Shown: positions 34,869-47,377 of the stretch, piece after piece
Layout: every line of letters begins with the position of its first letter
Position numbering within the stretch: the first letter of the stretch is position 1
Origin: Moringa oleifera
Taxonomy: Eukaryota; Streptophyta; Magnoliopsida; Brassicales; Moringaceae
Assembly (NCBI GenBank): GCA_021397835.1
Contig: JAJFZO010000168.1
Location: 1,736,001 to 1,800,000, forward strand
Length of the DNA: 64,000 nucleotides
Reading direction: 5' to 3'
Position numbers and translations under genes: made by a program
Notes under the pieces: generated by a model
Databases searched by the model: none
What the model was told of the DNA's origin: nothing
What the model saw: the letters and a program-made list of their open reading frames with translations, nothing else

Positions 34869-36790
34869 TCGAATAATAGTGTTCTTAAATGAGGAATGGA
34901 TTAAGGAAAACTCGAATCACTTATATGTTGGTAATGTTGTGCAAGACATAAGAGTGGTGTTTTAAAAGGGCATAAATAAAGAGTTGATTGAGCACGTGAA
35001 GATTAGTTTTGGATGAAGAACGCTCTAATTATGACATAAGTTCTCAGCTTGCTTAGAGTTGATGATCAAACGAGGGTGTCAATCAATAATAACATTCAGT
35101 TCTTATTACTTGACCATATTCTTTCAATGGTCATTTACACATTTATGTGAAAGCATAAAGTAAGATGCACAAGATGGTAAAAGATTTACACTAATGATGA
35201 AGATGTAATCCTGAGAGTTAATCATTTCATAGCTCGAGCTGGCAGTAATAAAGCATACTTACCTTTTTAATATGAATTTAGTATGAACGACATGAATATT
35301 TATGAAATTGAATTTGAAAGACTTTATAATGAGGTGAAAGCAACTCATACTAATAATCGTGATAAGGAAGCACTGCGAAATACTATTATTGAAATTGGAA
35401 ATGAGTCGATTTATGCTTCAACCTCCAAGTCCGATCATGCTAGGCTATTGCATGATTTTAACAACAATGTTGTCAACATTGAGATTGAGGTTGAATTAAA
35501 TGAAGTTTAGATATGTAACCTTATCTTAAGGGGAGAAATATATTCCATTAATAAGGTATGTCCAATAGAAGTTGTTGATGGTGCACACTCTATATGCAAA
35601 GATAAATTCTTTTCTAACAAAAAAAGATTTGAAACGTGCACTTGGGTTGTTGTATGCACTGTCGAAAAATTTTGAGTTTACGATATTGATGTCAAACAAG
35701 TTCGTGTTCGTAATTGCTTGTAAAGAATTTATGTATGAATGAAAGGCGAAGAAATATGCCTCGACTTTGACATATAAGGATCTAAGTGAGTCATACCAAC
35801 AACTACCTTCTTTTTGCTATATGCTTAAAAGAATAATCCAAGGACCATTACCCATATCAAAACTGACTATAATGGACACTTCAGGTACTTCTTCATGGTA
35901 CTGGGTCAACCACTTAAGGTATGTTATAGTGTCATTCGGTCAATCATCGCTATTGATGGTACCCATTTGAAGGATTGGTTTAATAGTATCATATTTGTGG
36001 CTGCTTGTAAAGACAATAATGGGTAAATTTACCCTTTAGTATCCCGGTATGGAGATTTGAGAATGTAAATTCTTAGAAATTGTTTTAAGTTAACTAAGGA
36101 ATACAATTGGTTTAGTTGAGAGACAAGTTTTTATATGTGATCGAAACCTTAACATAGCCAATACATTAAGTGTTTTTTCATGCTACACATGGACTATGTG
36201 AGTGGCACATGGCACAGAATGTGAAGAATAGGTTTAAAATGGTATAATTTGTCTAAATTTTTCTACAAAACTGCAAGAGTTTATCAGTTGAGTAAGTTTA
36301 AGTAGTTGATGTCCGAGTTAGCAAAATTACATCTCATAACCTATTTATATATCATGAAAGAGAATGCTAAGAAATGGTCACCTATGCATTATCCTAGAAA
36401 AAGATATCATGTTATGACTACTAATATAATATAAAGCCTCAATTTATGCTTAAGATTTACTAGTGACCGTCCTTATTGCTTTTATAAAAGATTTGATGTA
36501 GCAATGGTTTCATGATTGATGAAAAAAAGCCAATGCCAGCGAAACTTAGCTCATAGAATAAGACACATATAATGTTGTAGGAGTCGTAAAATGTTTCACT
36601 ACAAATGGTGTTCAGACTGGTCAATTTCAATTTTTTTTTTAGTAAACCATCATAATGGATAGGTTGCAATTAATTTCTATTGCCATGCATGCATTTGTCA
36701 CGAGTTCGACATCGACCTCTTATCTTGTACACATGCTTTAGCAGGTGCTTGGTGATTGTCATTGTTTGAATTTGCATTGCCTAGGTTTTT
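34869..36790 (+). pseudogene. Mutator-like (MULE/MuDR) transposase relic
   Basis: Fragments in several plus-strand frames follow MULE order. An N-terminal piece (NEEWIKENSNHLYVGNVVQD) lies near 34890. KKRFETCTWVVVCTVEKF-like sequence lies near 35620. The diagnostic transposase core SIIAIDGTHLKDWFNSIIFV, continuing AACKDNNG, lies near 35940-36025. HGLCEWHMAQNVKNRF lies near 36190. A SWIM-finger-like C-x-H ... C-T-H-A-L-A lies near 36690-36750. The IDGTH-L block carries the first catalytic Asp. Stops and frameshifts occur throughout, so it is inactive. Terminal inverted repeats and 9-bp target duplications were not identified. Confidence 0.75.
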
Positions 36791-37139
36791 GTGTAATAGT
36801 GATTTATTTCAATTTCATATTTAATTAACACATAATATAGTTATGTATTATACCAATATATTTACTCCATTTTTTTAACCTCTAAGGAGATGAACATAGA
36901 CTTTGTGGCTATAAGTTTGGATTGCTGTAAATGTAGCTATTGTAGACAACCTAATTTTGTCCATAACTACAATTAGGACTAATAAAATTAAAAATATAAA
37001 TGTAATTTATTTTTAAAAAACCAAAATAAATTTTTTTAAAAAATAACAAAGCAACAAAGTAAAAAAACCAATAAAAGTAAAAAGCAAAAACAAAACACAA
37101 AACACACACAGATGTGGTTCCTGCATGCACGTAGGTAGG

Positions 37140-37936
37140 TGTCACCCAATTGATGTTTATAACCAAAATTTTATTAAGTGATGGCATGAGCGACACCTAA
37201 CCTATTAGCCTATCCATACCCACACACACTGTAATTGAGTATACACGCAAATTTACTCATAAGAAAACTCCAACACAAGCACACGAAAGAATTACATGAA
37301 TAGGCACTAGAATTATGACAATTAATCTTAACTTTTTTATTGATAAAAAAGAATTATAATTTAAATATAACAAGATATCACAACCATTTTTGATGACTCT
37401 ACTCATATTATAACTAAAATACAAAACTCGCAATTTACACTCTTAACCACCTTAGGGTTATATGGCTTCATTACCACAAAGTGTGCCACCATAAACAGCT
37501 CGATGCTAACCCATAACAACATTTATTCAACTCCTATGAACTACTGCTAACTAATAGAAACTTTTACCAACTATATGAGCCCATTCAACTATTCCACGTG
37601 CACACCACGTCCTTCATGCACGCGTCACCAACTTAGTGCCAATGCGTATTAACATTTGATACTCACGGGTGTTTTACTTGCTCGCTCGCTTAAATGCCTT
37701 AAACACACATTAAGTCCTCCAAGTCGTCTCCACAACCTAAAGCCACAAGACTCGCCAAACACCTCTTGATCGAGTTAGTTGCTCTCTTAAGCAACCAAGT
37801 GCCATTTCTTGCTCAATCATGTGTCAGCACCCATTTGTAATGTTACTCATTGTATTACTTAAGTTATAGCCCTAATGCGCACCTATCTTACACCTTCACC
37901 ATGCCTCCAAACCTAACCACATGCGAGGGTCTTACA
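37140..37936 (-). repeat. 3' LTR of the chromovirus (left)
   Basis: It begins TGTCACC and ends TCTTACA on the plus strand, so it has TG...CA ends. It aligns along its whole length with 46579-47377. Shared blocks include gacacctaac, gagtatacgc, ttgatgactct and caccttcaccatgcctcca. Confidence 0.88.
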
Positions 37937-37950
37937 AATCGCCCCACTAA
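37937..37950 (-). other. Polypurine tract of the chromovirus
   Basis: On the minus strand TTAGTGGGGCGATT lies directly before the TG of the 3' LTR. It is a standard gypsy polypurine tract with one C interruption. Confidence 0.7.
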
Positions 37951-38330
37951 AAGACTCTAACATCTTCGTCAGAGTACTTTTCAAATAAGTCTTGATCTTG
38001 TCCTCGAACTGCCATAAAGTTCTCTCAAGTAGAATTAGTTACCTAATCCACCTTCCTATTGCATTAAGCATTTTGTCCATTTATTTTTCTTACTTGCCCC
38101 ACGGATCCTATGATGAAGGATTTCAATCAAGTCTTTGCCAAACTGCTTCTTGATCGTTAAAGGAGCATTTCTTGTTTTCACCTAACCTATATTAGCATCC
38201 TCATGATATTTCTTCAAGAAACTCACATAAAATATTGGATGCACTTTGAATCATTCGGTGACCCACAATCTGTAAGGGACATTACTTACTTTTTTCACAA
38301 CTTCGAATAAATCATCATACTTCTATACAA
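37951..38330 (-). pseudogene. Pol C-terminus with chromodomain-tail-like sequence
   Basis: The minus strand reads ERTLWQFEDKIKTYLKST shortly before the polypurine tract. This resembles the W-E-x-x-x-x-L-W-Q-x-x-x-x-I-x-x-Y/F-L end of plant chromovirus chromodomains. Earlier chromodomain residues are not clear because of decay. Confidence 0.5.
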
Positions 38331-39420
38331 GTCCTTTATGATATTTTGTCGGTTATCTTCTTTCAAATTTGCAAGGTTAGTTTCTTTATTACTTTATCCC
38401 TTACGTGGAACTTTAAGTCTTTTCTCTTCCCATTAGCATACTCTTTTATCCTCTTAGTCTTGATCAAATTATCATGGCCTAGTTTCACAAGTTTTTCCTA
38501 TCCTGAGAAAACTGATAAGCTGTTAGACAAGATTTTTGCTTTGTAATTTCATACAGGGTTAGGGGTTATCTTCCCAAAACTTCACTGAGCTTACTCTTGT
38601 AGTCGAGGATTAGTGGATATTATAGTAGAATTGAGCAATATCCAACAAATCCAACTAGTTCTTTTGGTTGGCAGTGACATAGTACCTTAAGTATTTTTCC
38701 AACAATTGATTCACCTGCTTAATGTAGCCATCTATCTAAGGATGATTAACATTGGAGAACTTTTATTTTGACCCCATCATATTTAAAAGAGTAGTCCAGG
38801 ACCAATCTATAAATTATGAGTCTTTGTCATTGATTATATCCTCTAGTAAACTGAAATACTTTATCATATTTTTCGTGATTAGCTTAGCTGTTATATTTGC
38901 TGTACAAGTGTATGGTGCAATAATGAAGATAGTATACTTAGAAAAATGATCAACCATGATTGGTATTGATTTCATACTTTTTACATTTGGAGAACTAATA
39001 ATGAAATCCATTAAGATGGATTGTCATGGCTTCTTTGGAATAGGCAAGGGCTACAACAATTTTACCTTATTTTTTCTTTTGATTTTGTCCTATTGGCACA
39101 TAAGATAAGATTTCACATAGGACTCTACGTCCTTTTCTATCTTTTGCCAAATATACGACTTTCTAGTAAGTTATCATTCTATTTACTCTTGGGTGACCAA
39201 CCCATTAAGGTTCATAAGTCTCCCTAAGTAATTTTTGTCTTAAGGCACCACCACTTGACACATATGGCCTACTACCCTTGGCATATAGTAAGTTATCCTT
39301 TAACCAATACTTTTGAATTAGGTCTTAGAGACTTGTTGCTTAAGCATCAAATAACTCAAGTCTAGTTGGGATTGTTTTTTGACTCAATCACTAAGCATTG
39401 TTTACACTAAATATAACATT
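38331..39420 (-). pseudogene. Integrase relic of the chromovirus
   Basis: The frame at 39011-38814 reads MDFIISSPNVKSMKSIPIMV then DHFSKYTIFI and IKYFSLLEDIINDKDS. This is the gypsy integrase core, with the two catalytic-Asp blocks (M-D-F-I and the D-x-D-S region). The flanking sequence continues the domain in shifted frames. Confidence 0.8.
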
Positions 39421-39439
39421 ACAACACAAGTTTCAACTT

Positions 39440-39900
39440 CTTTTTTTCACAAAGAATCTGCCATCTAATTTTTTTTATTAGGCTTATGCAACCAAAGAAA
39501 ATTGAACTTAGTAAAGAATTCCTGCTAGCGTGCTTGCTTACGAGTTAGTTTCTTTTGCATCTTGAAGTACATGTTCACCACATCGTCTATCATCACTATA
39601 AACTTTATACCCAACAAATAATACCTCCATATTTCTAAGCAATGCACTATAGCAATCATCTCTTTTTTATGAGCTAAATACCTTTACTCCACATTTTTTA
39701 ACTTTCAACTCTCAAAAGCAATAGGATGCCCCTCTTACACCAAGAACCCTCCAATGGCCCTATCTGAAATATTTGTCTATTCAAAAGTTTTCTCAAAATT
39801 TGGCAAAGCTAAAATAGGCTTCAAAGGCAGTACTGTTCTAAAAGGCATCTTGATAGGCATCTGTCCAGCACCATGTTTGTTCCCTCTTAAGCTTATCCAT
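39440..39900 (-). pseudogene. RNase H relic of the chromovirus
   Basis: Minus-strand translation gives DRAIGGFLV, EGHPIAFESRKL, RYLAHKKEMIAIVHCLEIWR and YYLLGIKFIVMIDD. These are the gypsy RNase H sequence in its usual order (G-x-V-L-x-Q-x-G-H-P-I-A-F-x-S-x-K-L, then E-K-E-x-L-A-I-V). Stops are present. Confidence 0.8.
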
Positions 39901-40059
39901 CAAATGATTAACTTTCTTTGAATATCCTTTAACAAATTTCTATAGTAATTTGCTACCCAAGGAACGATCATAGGTCCGAGATCTTCCTTAGAGTAAACTA
40001 GTCTATGATAGCCTACACTTTTTATTCATCTGTTATAATTCAGCCTTTACTAACCCAAT

Positions 40060-40730
40060 GTTTTAACAAATGCACTTTTTGGAGATAGAGTTCATATTTC
40101 TTTTTTTTTTTTTACATAGAGCTTGTACTCCCTTAACTTAGGTAAGATGGCTGTGAAGTGATTCACATGCTTAATAAGCGACTTATTATATACCATAATA
40201 TCATCTAAATAAAGAACTACAAATTTATCCAAAAGCTCATACATTGCATCATTCATCATATTAGAAATGTGACATAAGCATTAAATTTAGGTGAAAATTA
40301 TAAGAAATTCATAAGATCTGTATCTAGACACACATATTATCTTTAGCTCATCCTTAACCTTACTCCGTATTTTCTAGTATCCAGATAGTAATCCTTACTT
40401 TCCAATATCTAGACCGTAAGTCCAACTTTGTGAAATAAGAGCCTTTGAATAATCAATCGAACAAATCAGCTACATTTAGGATAAGATATTTATTCTTCAT
40501 TATTACCTTGTTCAGTGCTTGATAGTCCACACATATCCTTAAAGACCCATCTTTTTTTTTTTGGAAATAAAACTGGCATTGTAAGGAACTTTTGAAGGTT
40601 GAATAAAGCCGGCTTGTAATAACTCATCAAGCTACTTCCTTAATTCAACTACTCTAGTGGAAAAATTCTATAAAAGGCTTTATTCAATTGCTTAGCTTCT
40701 AGTTTCAACTCAATTCCATGATCAATTGCC
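40060..40730 (-). pseudogene. Reverse transcriptase relic of the chromovirus
   Basis: [19 protein letters not shown] and FTKLDLRSRYWKVRI (about 40400-40530) and the catalytic box VVLYLDDIMVYNKSL (about 40180-40230, intact Y-L-D-D) read on the minus strand. Frameshifts and a poly(T) run at about 40550 interrupt it. Confidence 0.85.
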
Positions 40731-40734
40731 CTCC

Positions 40735-41260
40735 TCAACAATAATTCCTAGACAAGTTAAGGGGCATGGTGTCTAAGAACTCTTTTAAGACTTCAACAAC
40801 CACATCAAGTACTTCCATTTGTTGATCAAGATTGATTTCTATTAAGGCCGCCACGTATGCTTGATCATCCCGCTTAATTTCACTCTTGAATTGCTTGACA
40901 AACAGTAATGCAGTTCTTGTACCTTTCACTTATTGAAAATTCTCCATGGTAACCATAATGCATGAGCTTTCCTTATCATTTATAAGCATCCTTCAAAGTT
41001 GCAGTATCTCTAACACTTTGGCCAAGGCCAAAAACTTGTTTCATAATATCAAGTTAAAAAAAGAAAATCAAATGGTAGTACTATTAGGTTGCATTGCCCC
41101 ATTTACCTTCAAAGTGCATGCTACGGAGCCCAAGATGGGCTTTACCTTTAAATTCACTACCTTTAACTTGGTGGAATATTTCATAACAGTCAAACTAAAT
41201 GAACCAACCATACACAGTGCCATAAATTTGTTGGTAAAGACTGTGTCTTAGCTTGTATTA
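40735..41260 (-). pseudogene. Protease and protease-RT linker relic of the chromovirus
   Basis: KLKVVNLKVKPILGSVA resembles the segment after the active site of gypsy proteases. VAALIEINLDQQ and VVEVLKEFLDTMPLNLS are the linker just before RT (V-L-x-E-F-x-D-V-M-P-x-x-L-P). The active-site DTG itself is not visible. Confidence 0.7.
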
Positions 41261-41399
41261 CCTTCTTATGGACTTACACTATCACATACATTACGCTTTT
41301 GTTTTGCACCTGACTATTTGAGGTGATTGCATTCAATAATTAAAGAGGCTTCACCTAAAAAGGTCCCTCATTCAAGTTGTTTTCCTATTCCTCTTGTGC

Positions 41400-41840
41400 T
41401 ATGAAAGCACTAATTTCTCTCTCTTTAGGCATTCCCTAGCTATGTGTGGTCTACCATACATGAAACATCCTGTAGGACTTTTCCTTTTACTTTGCAAAAA
41501 AGGCTTATCACCATAAACTACTACTATTGTCTTTCTTACCACTATTGAATTTATTACCATCCTTATGACTAAAGACTTTTTGATTTTTTTTCCACCTTCG
41601 TTTTTTCTCCCACCTTATGAATTGGACACACCAATATATTGGTAATCTACAAGTTTTTTAGTAGTAGCAATGACACTCGAAAGTTCCTCCACAGCATGCC
41701 TGCATAACTCCGCCTGCGCCCTAGGTTGTAGCCCTGATAAGAAGTCAGCATCTTATCTTCTTCAGACATATTCTTGATGTCTGTCACAACGAGGCCTAGG
41801 CCGATAAAGCCAATAAGGGCATTCTGTTTTTTTCATTATG
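41400..41840 (-). pseudogene. gag C-terminal part with zinc knuckle
   Basis: DIKNMSEEDK (41752-41781) is a gag phrase of Tekay-type chromoviruses. GCFMYGRPHIAREC (about 41425-41470) is the CCHC knuckle with Tyr replacing the second Cys. Gag homology stops near 41.80-41.84 kb. Confidence 0.7.
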
Positions 41841-44800
41841 AGAAACATGGGAGAATTAGTATCTTCTCATGAGAAAAGATAAATCTTGACATTTATTTTG
41901 GTCAACTTATTAATGGAAATCAAGAAAAAGAATAATAGATGCCATCAATCCCATTTTTATGATGTGATCAGCCACCAAAATTTTTTTTATTTTTCTCTAA
42001 ATCTTTTTCCATAAAAAAAAACCAAAAAAGGCAAAAGTCTAAAACTAGTCAAACTTTACCGAGAAAATTAGGTTTAGGAGTCAGTTATATGTGATGATAG
42101 ATTAACACCCTCATAACGCCTAAAATTGGTTCTAGTTAAAATGAAATATATTTAATAGGGGTGGTGAAAAAGATTCTAACTTGATTTTCATACAAAATAA
42201 CATATAATTACAAAGAGAAAACCTCCTTTTTTTAAGAATGTATGAATGATGGAAACTTGGTTTCCAAAATCTTTTTGTTTAAGATCCAAAAGGTTAACTT
42301 ATATCAAATCTTTGAGTCTTGAAAGAAATGCAAAGAAAGAGTCTTAGTTCTTAAAATTATAAAAAAGCACTTAAAATGATATATTTTAAGTGAAGATCAA
42401 AAAGAGGCGCTTAGCCAACTCTTATCCCCTCAAAATAAAACAGTTTTATTTAGAACTCCATGTGGGGATTGTTTCCTATACATACTTCATTCTTAAACTT
42501 TTTTTTTTTTTTATGCAGAAAGAATGGATATGCAATGCAAATTACATTAAAAACATATCAAGAATGTAAGAGAATACAAAAAAAGCATCTAGAAAGCACA
42601 AGAATAGCATTGACATTTCATATATATTTAGAGTGTTTATAATAAAGAACTACATGGTGACAGGATTTATCTATTAATACAGTGTAATAACTATTTTGCG
42701 AACCATTGCTGAAAAATGAAGAGTCTCATACTTAAATGGGTCTCAAGCTTGCCAAGAAGATAAAAAAATGTTTCTTTTTTGGAGAAGGAAGACTGCTTCC
42801 TTAAAAATTATTCAAAGAACTCTCAATTCGATATTTCTCTCTTTAATTGCTTTCTAGTTATTCTTTTTTTATTATCACTTTCTATGTTCATTAAGGATTC
42901 TCTTTTTTCGATCCCTTTCTCTTTCAATTGAAGGGGTATTTATAAGTCTGACCTGAACAAAAATGGCGAGCATGTGCCACAGATCCAAGATGCATACGTA
43001 TTTAATTCTTATATCATGCGCCTTTTTCTTGGATTTAAAAACTTCTAGGTAGGTTCTTGAAAGCTATAATCTTTCCAAAAATAAACATCGTGTGTTGTAC
43101 TGTTCATGACTTAGCATAGCTTAGAATCTTTGGCATCAAAATTTTGAAATCATGGAAGACTTAATGAATGTTCAAGAGTTTGTTCATGTTAGGACCTTAC
43201 TAAATAAATTGATGAATGATCAAGAGTTTAGCCTAAGTTAGTATTACTAAGGCAACTCAGTGAGTGATCAAACGTTTGGCCCAAGTTTATGAAAGCTCAA
43301 ATCATCCTAATGAGTGTTTCGCAAAAATACAAGTTGGGCATATGGCATCTCTAATGCCCAGTTGGCATTTCACTAAATCATTTTTGAAAATCTTTTTTAA
43401 CATATTTATTATATAGGTGTCAGCTCATGATTAGTATTGGCCTAGAGATGCAGAAAAGTCACACGTTTAATGTGTTTGCCTCTTGTTTCTCCCAACAAAT
43501 GATAGTCCCATTTAAAAGAACTTCAAAAACATATCTTCATCTTTCACTTTGCTTTCCTTACAAACAAAAACCTGTAGATTCCTCATTAGCAAACTCAAAG
43601 TTTTAAGTCTTCATCTTCATCATTCTTAACATTTTAGTTTTTCAATCTTTTCTCTTCATTTCTCCTCTTAAAACAATGGGGAAGAATCCAAGTGCTTTTA
43701 CCTATACTCTAAGAACCTGAAATGGGTTAAGAGCAGTTTTTTATCCTAAAATACGTAGAGTTAGAGCTCTTTTCCTCCATCTTACAAGCCATGGACCCGT
43801 CAAAAAGGTTGGGTCATGGTTTTTGAGGACAACTTACAAGGAGGTAAAAACTTACCCATCCCCTTTTTTATTAGAAATTTCGAACCCAAACGAAGTTATA
43901 TTCTCGAAAAGGCGATCAACCCCGACAAGGGGTAAGTAGCCAATCTTGTTTCCATACTAAGTTTTACACTCGAAGAGGGTCTTCTTGATAAAGGATAGGG
44001 CACTTATTCTTATTTACATACCAAGTACCATCTTTGATGAAGGGTTCTAACTTGATGTGGGACTAGAGCCTCAATCATTAAGTTCTTTAGTACTCAGTGT
44101 GACCTTTAGGCTGATGCCACATCAAGTCTCAGTTATTTTTTGCTTTAATTTTCAATAGTCTTGTCTTTTATACTTATGAAAATTATAACTACTTATCCTT
44201 TGGTGTTATTTGCAAACCTTGAAGAAATGGCCCCTAGCATATTGCACCTTAAAAAATAAAGGATTAGTTATGTGAAACAATGGACATAGCATTGGGCAAG
44301 CATGTTCCTACAGAAAATTCTACCCCTAATGATGCTGACAAAGTCCAAGAGTAAGGTCAGTCCTCACGAGCTACCCTAAAGAAAAAGTTAGTTAGTGCTG
44401 GCCTTAAGACTAGTGCGCTAATGTGCCCATTGCCAGGAAGGGGAAGATAGTGGTTACTACTTCCCTAGCCATCAAAAGAAAAATTAGAGAAAAGAGAAGC
44501 CACCTAAGGGACAAAGACGCACGGATGAATTATACAGGCCCTTGGGTGAGCTAGAATCTTCCTCTCTAGAGGAGAGGTTCATGCCAAACTAGAACATCCT
44601 AAAGGCTCCTTAAAGCAGTCAAGTCTAATTTAGGAGTGGCTCTATAAATCAATTCTACCCCAAGACATGAGGCAAATAGAATGGGAGAACAATAACCTGT
44701 TCTTAAAAATACTGCAAATTTTGGGGAGGTAAGTACTTGATTTTTTAAACTTTACTTATGAAAAAAAATAACTGTAAATTTTTAACTTGTATTTTTTTTG

Positions 44801-46135
44801 GTGTTTGTTGTTTACTTGAAGAATGGTTGTACTCATCAATAGGTACAACCATACCAGCATCAACCTTTATCACTTCATGAAAAAGGCCAAAGCTATCAAT
44901 GAATTTACTGCTAACACCATCAACAAGTTTCATGCTTACACAACTGAAAACCTCATAATGAAGGCTAAGATGTAGATAACATGAAAATTAAGTTAGCCTA
45001 GCTGTAAATGTCAAGGCCAAAATAAGTCATGTGAAAAATGAACTTATCCTACAGCATCTAGAAAGGCTGAAGAGAGTTCAAAAGGAAGCTTGATCTTGTG
45101 TCATTAATGAATTTCAAATGATAAATGCGTACCAGATCGAGATCGAGGAATAGACTCCCAGATTATACTGGCTAATCATTAGACATACTGTGCAGAAGAT
45201 TCAAGATTGGTACCTTGACCTGGACTTGTCATGGATGCAGATGGCCCCTCCAACTAAAGTCTCATTGGTCAACTATGAGGATTTAAAGCTCTCATTCATA
45301 TATATATAAAAGTTACTGAGAGGCCTATCAACAAGGGATCATCAACAGCTGCTCCTAAAGACCAGACCCCTATTGTGACTTTAGCTCCCATTGTGGCTAA
45401 GACTACAGCCTAGCCTGTGCCTTTGAGTTGTTCTTGTCCTTTTTTTTTTGAATGCATAAAATTTGTTTCTTGATTAATGAAATTTGTATTTTCGAGCCAA
45501 GGCTTCATTTACACTTAGAGACATTGGCATGATGCTTGATGGCTTAAAATCTTACTAAAAATCATAACCTTAAAGATAAAGGCTTGAATTAATTCTGAAT
45601 GAAAGAAACCTCATGAGGCAACACCACACCTGAGATGAACTTAGCCTCAAATTACTAAACTATTAATCTTGATGTGAGTAATGGAACTCATTATGAACTT
45701 AGCTTCAAATTGCCTAAAGGTATTTATCCAGAAGTGTCTTCTTCAATCCCAATGAATCAAATTAGAAGTGACCTCTAGACTAAAAACCCGATGTATTCTA
45801 TAAATAAGCCCAAATAAGTCAAATCCCAATGAGTCATCGAGAATAGCAATCTTGATAAAGATTTTTGATCTTGCACTTAATAAAATAACCATGACTTAAA
45901 GCTTGAGAAGGAATTACAATAAATCTCGATGTGTTTGCAAAAAAAACTGAAAAAGAGATGAATTTTTGGGATTAAAATTAATTGTTAACAATGTCAAACA
46001 ATAATGAATTAAACTTTTTAACATACTCTTGCATAAAACTTGCATGTTTCACCTTTTTGAGTGACTCCCTTGCAACCCTAGCTGTGTTGTAAGAAAGGAA
46101 TTGATTCTTTATTTTTTTTTTTGTACATCTAAATT
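41841..46135. mobile_element. Foreign insert of about 4.3 kb within gag
   Basis: Gag homology ends near 41.84 kb and resumes near 46.13 kb with no gag-like reading between, so this segment was inserted into gag. It contains a string (aggtttaggagtcagttata near 42073, then attaacaccctcataacgcc) that resembles sequence I recall from LTRs of Tat/Ogre-like elements. Broken plus-strand coding-like frames lie at about 43.68-45.42 kb (for example QDWYLDLDLSWMQM). Terminal repeats or a target duplication for this insert were not found. The likeliest explanation is a fragment of a second LTR retrotransposon. Confidence 0.5.
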
Positions 46136-46561
46136 TTTTATTTTAAGTCTCCTTGCATTAGCATGATCCTCCATCCGAGTTCACCACCAGAGTTTTGCAT
46201 CCCCTTGTAAATACATACTAGTGATAATTACCCACTCCTCCTCTGGGATAATAGTAGAATTGAAATATTGTTCCATGTCTTCTATTTAACAATGCCATCC
46301 TGTCTATCAAACTCTTATCTCTTTCCTCATCAAGTTGTCAAGGACACAAGGTTGTGCATAACAGACGCGAAACGAACTTTGATGTCCCTTTGCACTTCAG
46401 ACAAAGCATTCTGAAGCATCCTCAACTGCTTGATGTGATGTCTAGTTGGAATAAAAAGACTTCTAACATTGTTGGTATGTGGGATGCCAATAAAATCCTT
46501 CAAACGAGTGAGCCTTTCTCTAATCTCATTCAAAATAAACAACTAAAATTGCCAAGGCAAT
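46136..46561 (-). pseudogene. gag N-terminal part of the chromovirus
   Basis: IEDMEQYFNSTIIPEEEWVI, then GDAKLWW followed by a stop (where W-R is expected), then TRMEDHANARRLKI. This is the retrotransposon gag core of plant chromoviruses. The upstream frame MFILNEIRERLTRLKDFIG continues toward the primer-binding site. Confidence 0.8.
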
Positions 46562-46563
46562 CA

Positions 46564-46578
46564 TGCTTTATACTAAAT
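46564..46578 (-). other. Primer-binding site (tRNA-iMet type, decayed)
   Basis: On the minus strand, directly after the 5' LTR, TTTAGTATAAAGCAT resembles the plant initiator-Met binding site TTGGTATCAGAGCAT. Most differences are G/C to A, plus one base missing. It fixes the element's orientation independently of the coding domains. Confidence 0.6.
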
Positions 46579-47377
46579 TGTCACCCTGTTGATTTTTGTA
46601 ACCCAAAATTTACCAAGTGATGGCACGAACGACACCTAACTCACCAGCCAATCTTAATCCACAACACTACAATTGAGTATACGCATAAACTTGCTCATAA
46701 GAAAACACCAACACATGCACATGAGAGAATTAAATGAGTAAATACAAGAATTACGGGAACTAATCCTAACTTTATTATCGATGAAAAAGGAATTACAACA
46801 TAAATGCAATAGGACATCACAACCATTCTTGATGACTCTGTTTATATTATAACTTAAATACAAAAATTACGGTTGACACCCTTAAAAGTCTTAGGATTAT
46901 ATAGCTTCACCATAATAAAGTGTTCCCACACTTATAACCTGATGTTAAGCCCATAACCACACCTGTTCAACTCTTATAAATTACTGTCAACTAATAATAA
47001 TAGCTGCCAACTGCATGAGCCTACTCAGTTGTTCCATATGCATACCATGTGTTTCATGCGCATACGTTTAACTTGGTACTAATGGGCACTAATATCCGAT
47101 GCTCGGGGGTGTTTTGCTTGTTGACTCGCCTAAGTATCTCGAGCACACATTAAGACCTTTAAGCCATCTTTACCATCATTAGCCAAAAGACTTGTCATAC
47201 ACCCCTAGGTCGAGTCAATTGCTCCCTCGAGCAACTCTAATGTCATCGTTGCTTAATCATGTACCAGCACTTACTTATGATCTACCCCATGACATCATTT
47301 AGGTTAGGGGCTCCGATGCACACCCATGTTATGCCTTCACCATGCCTCCACACCTAACCATATGCAAGGGTCTTATA
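46579..47377 (-). repeat. 5' LTR of the chromovirus (right)
   Basis: It begins TGTCACC and ends TCTTATA on the plus strand, with the terminal CA decayed to TA. It is collinear with 37140-37936. Many substitutions and small indels separate the two LTRs, so the insertion is old. Confidence 0.88.

Larger units (their letters stand above)
37140..47377 (-). mobile_element. Chromovirus-type Ty3/gypsy LTR retrotransposon with interrupted gag
   Basis: Two diverged LTRs of about 800 bp in direct orientation bound the element, and the internal domains read on the minus strand. From the 5' LTR (right) to the 3' LTR (left) they are primer-binding site, gag N-terminus, a foreign insert, gag C-terminus with zinc knuckle, protease, RT, RNase H, integrase, and a chromodomain-tail-like end ahead of a polypurine tract. 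The flanking 5-mers GTAGG (37135-37139) and GTAAG (47378-47382) match at four of five bases, as expected of an old target duplication. Stops throughout make it defective. The motifs fit the Tekay/Del group of chromoviruses, which I infer from gag and integrase phrases. Confidence 0.88.

Noticed and set aside
37900..41800. Endogenous pararetrovirus (caulimovirus-like) for the minus-strand RT
   Set aside because: The domains include an integrase, LTRs, a primer-binding site and a polypurine tract, and the order fits a Ty3/gypsy chromovirus. No movement protein or viral coat motif was seen.
43680..45420. A complete gene inside the gag insert
   Set aside because: No frame stays open for long, and the coding-like pieces shift frame many times. 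It is better seen as transposon debris.
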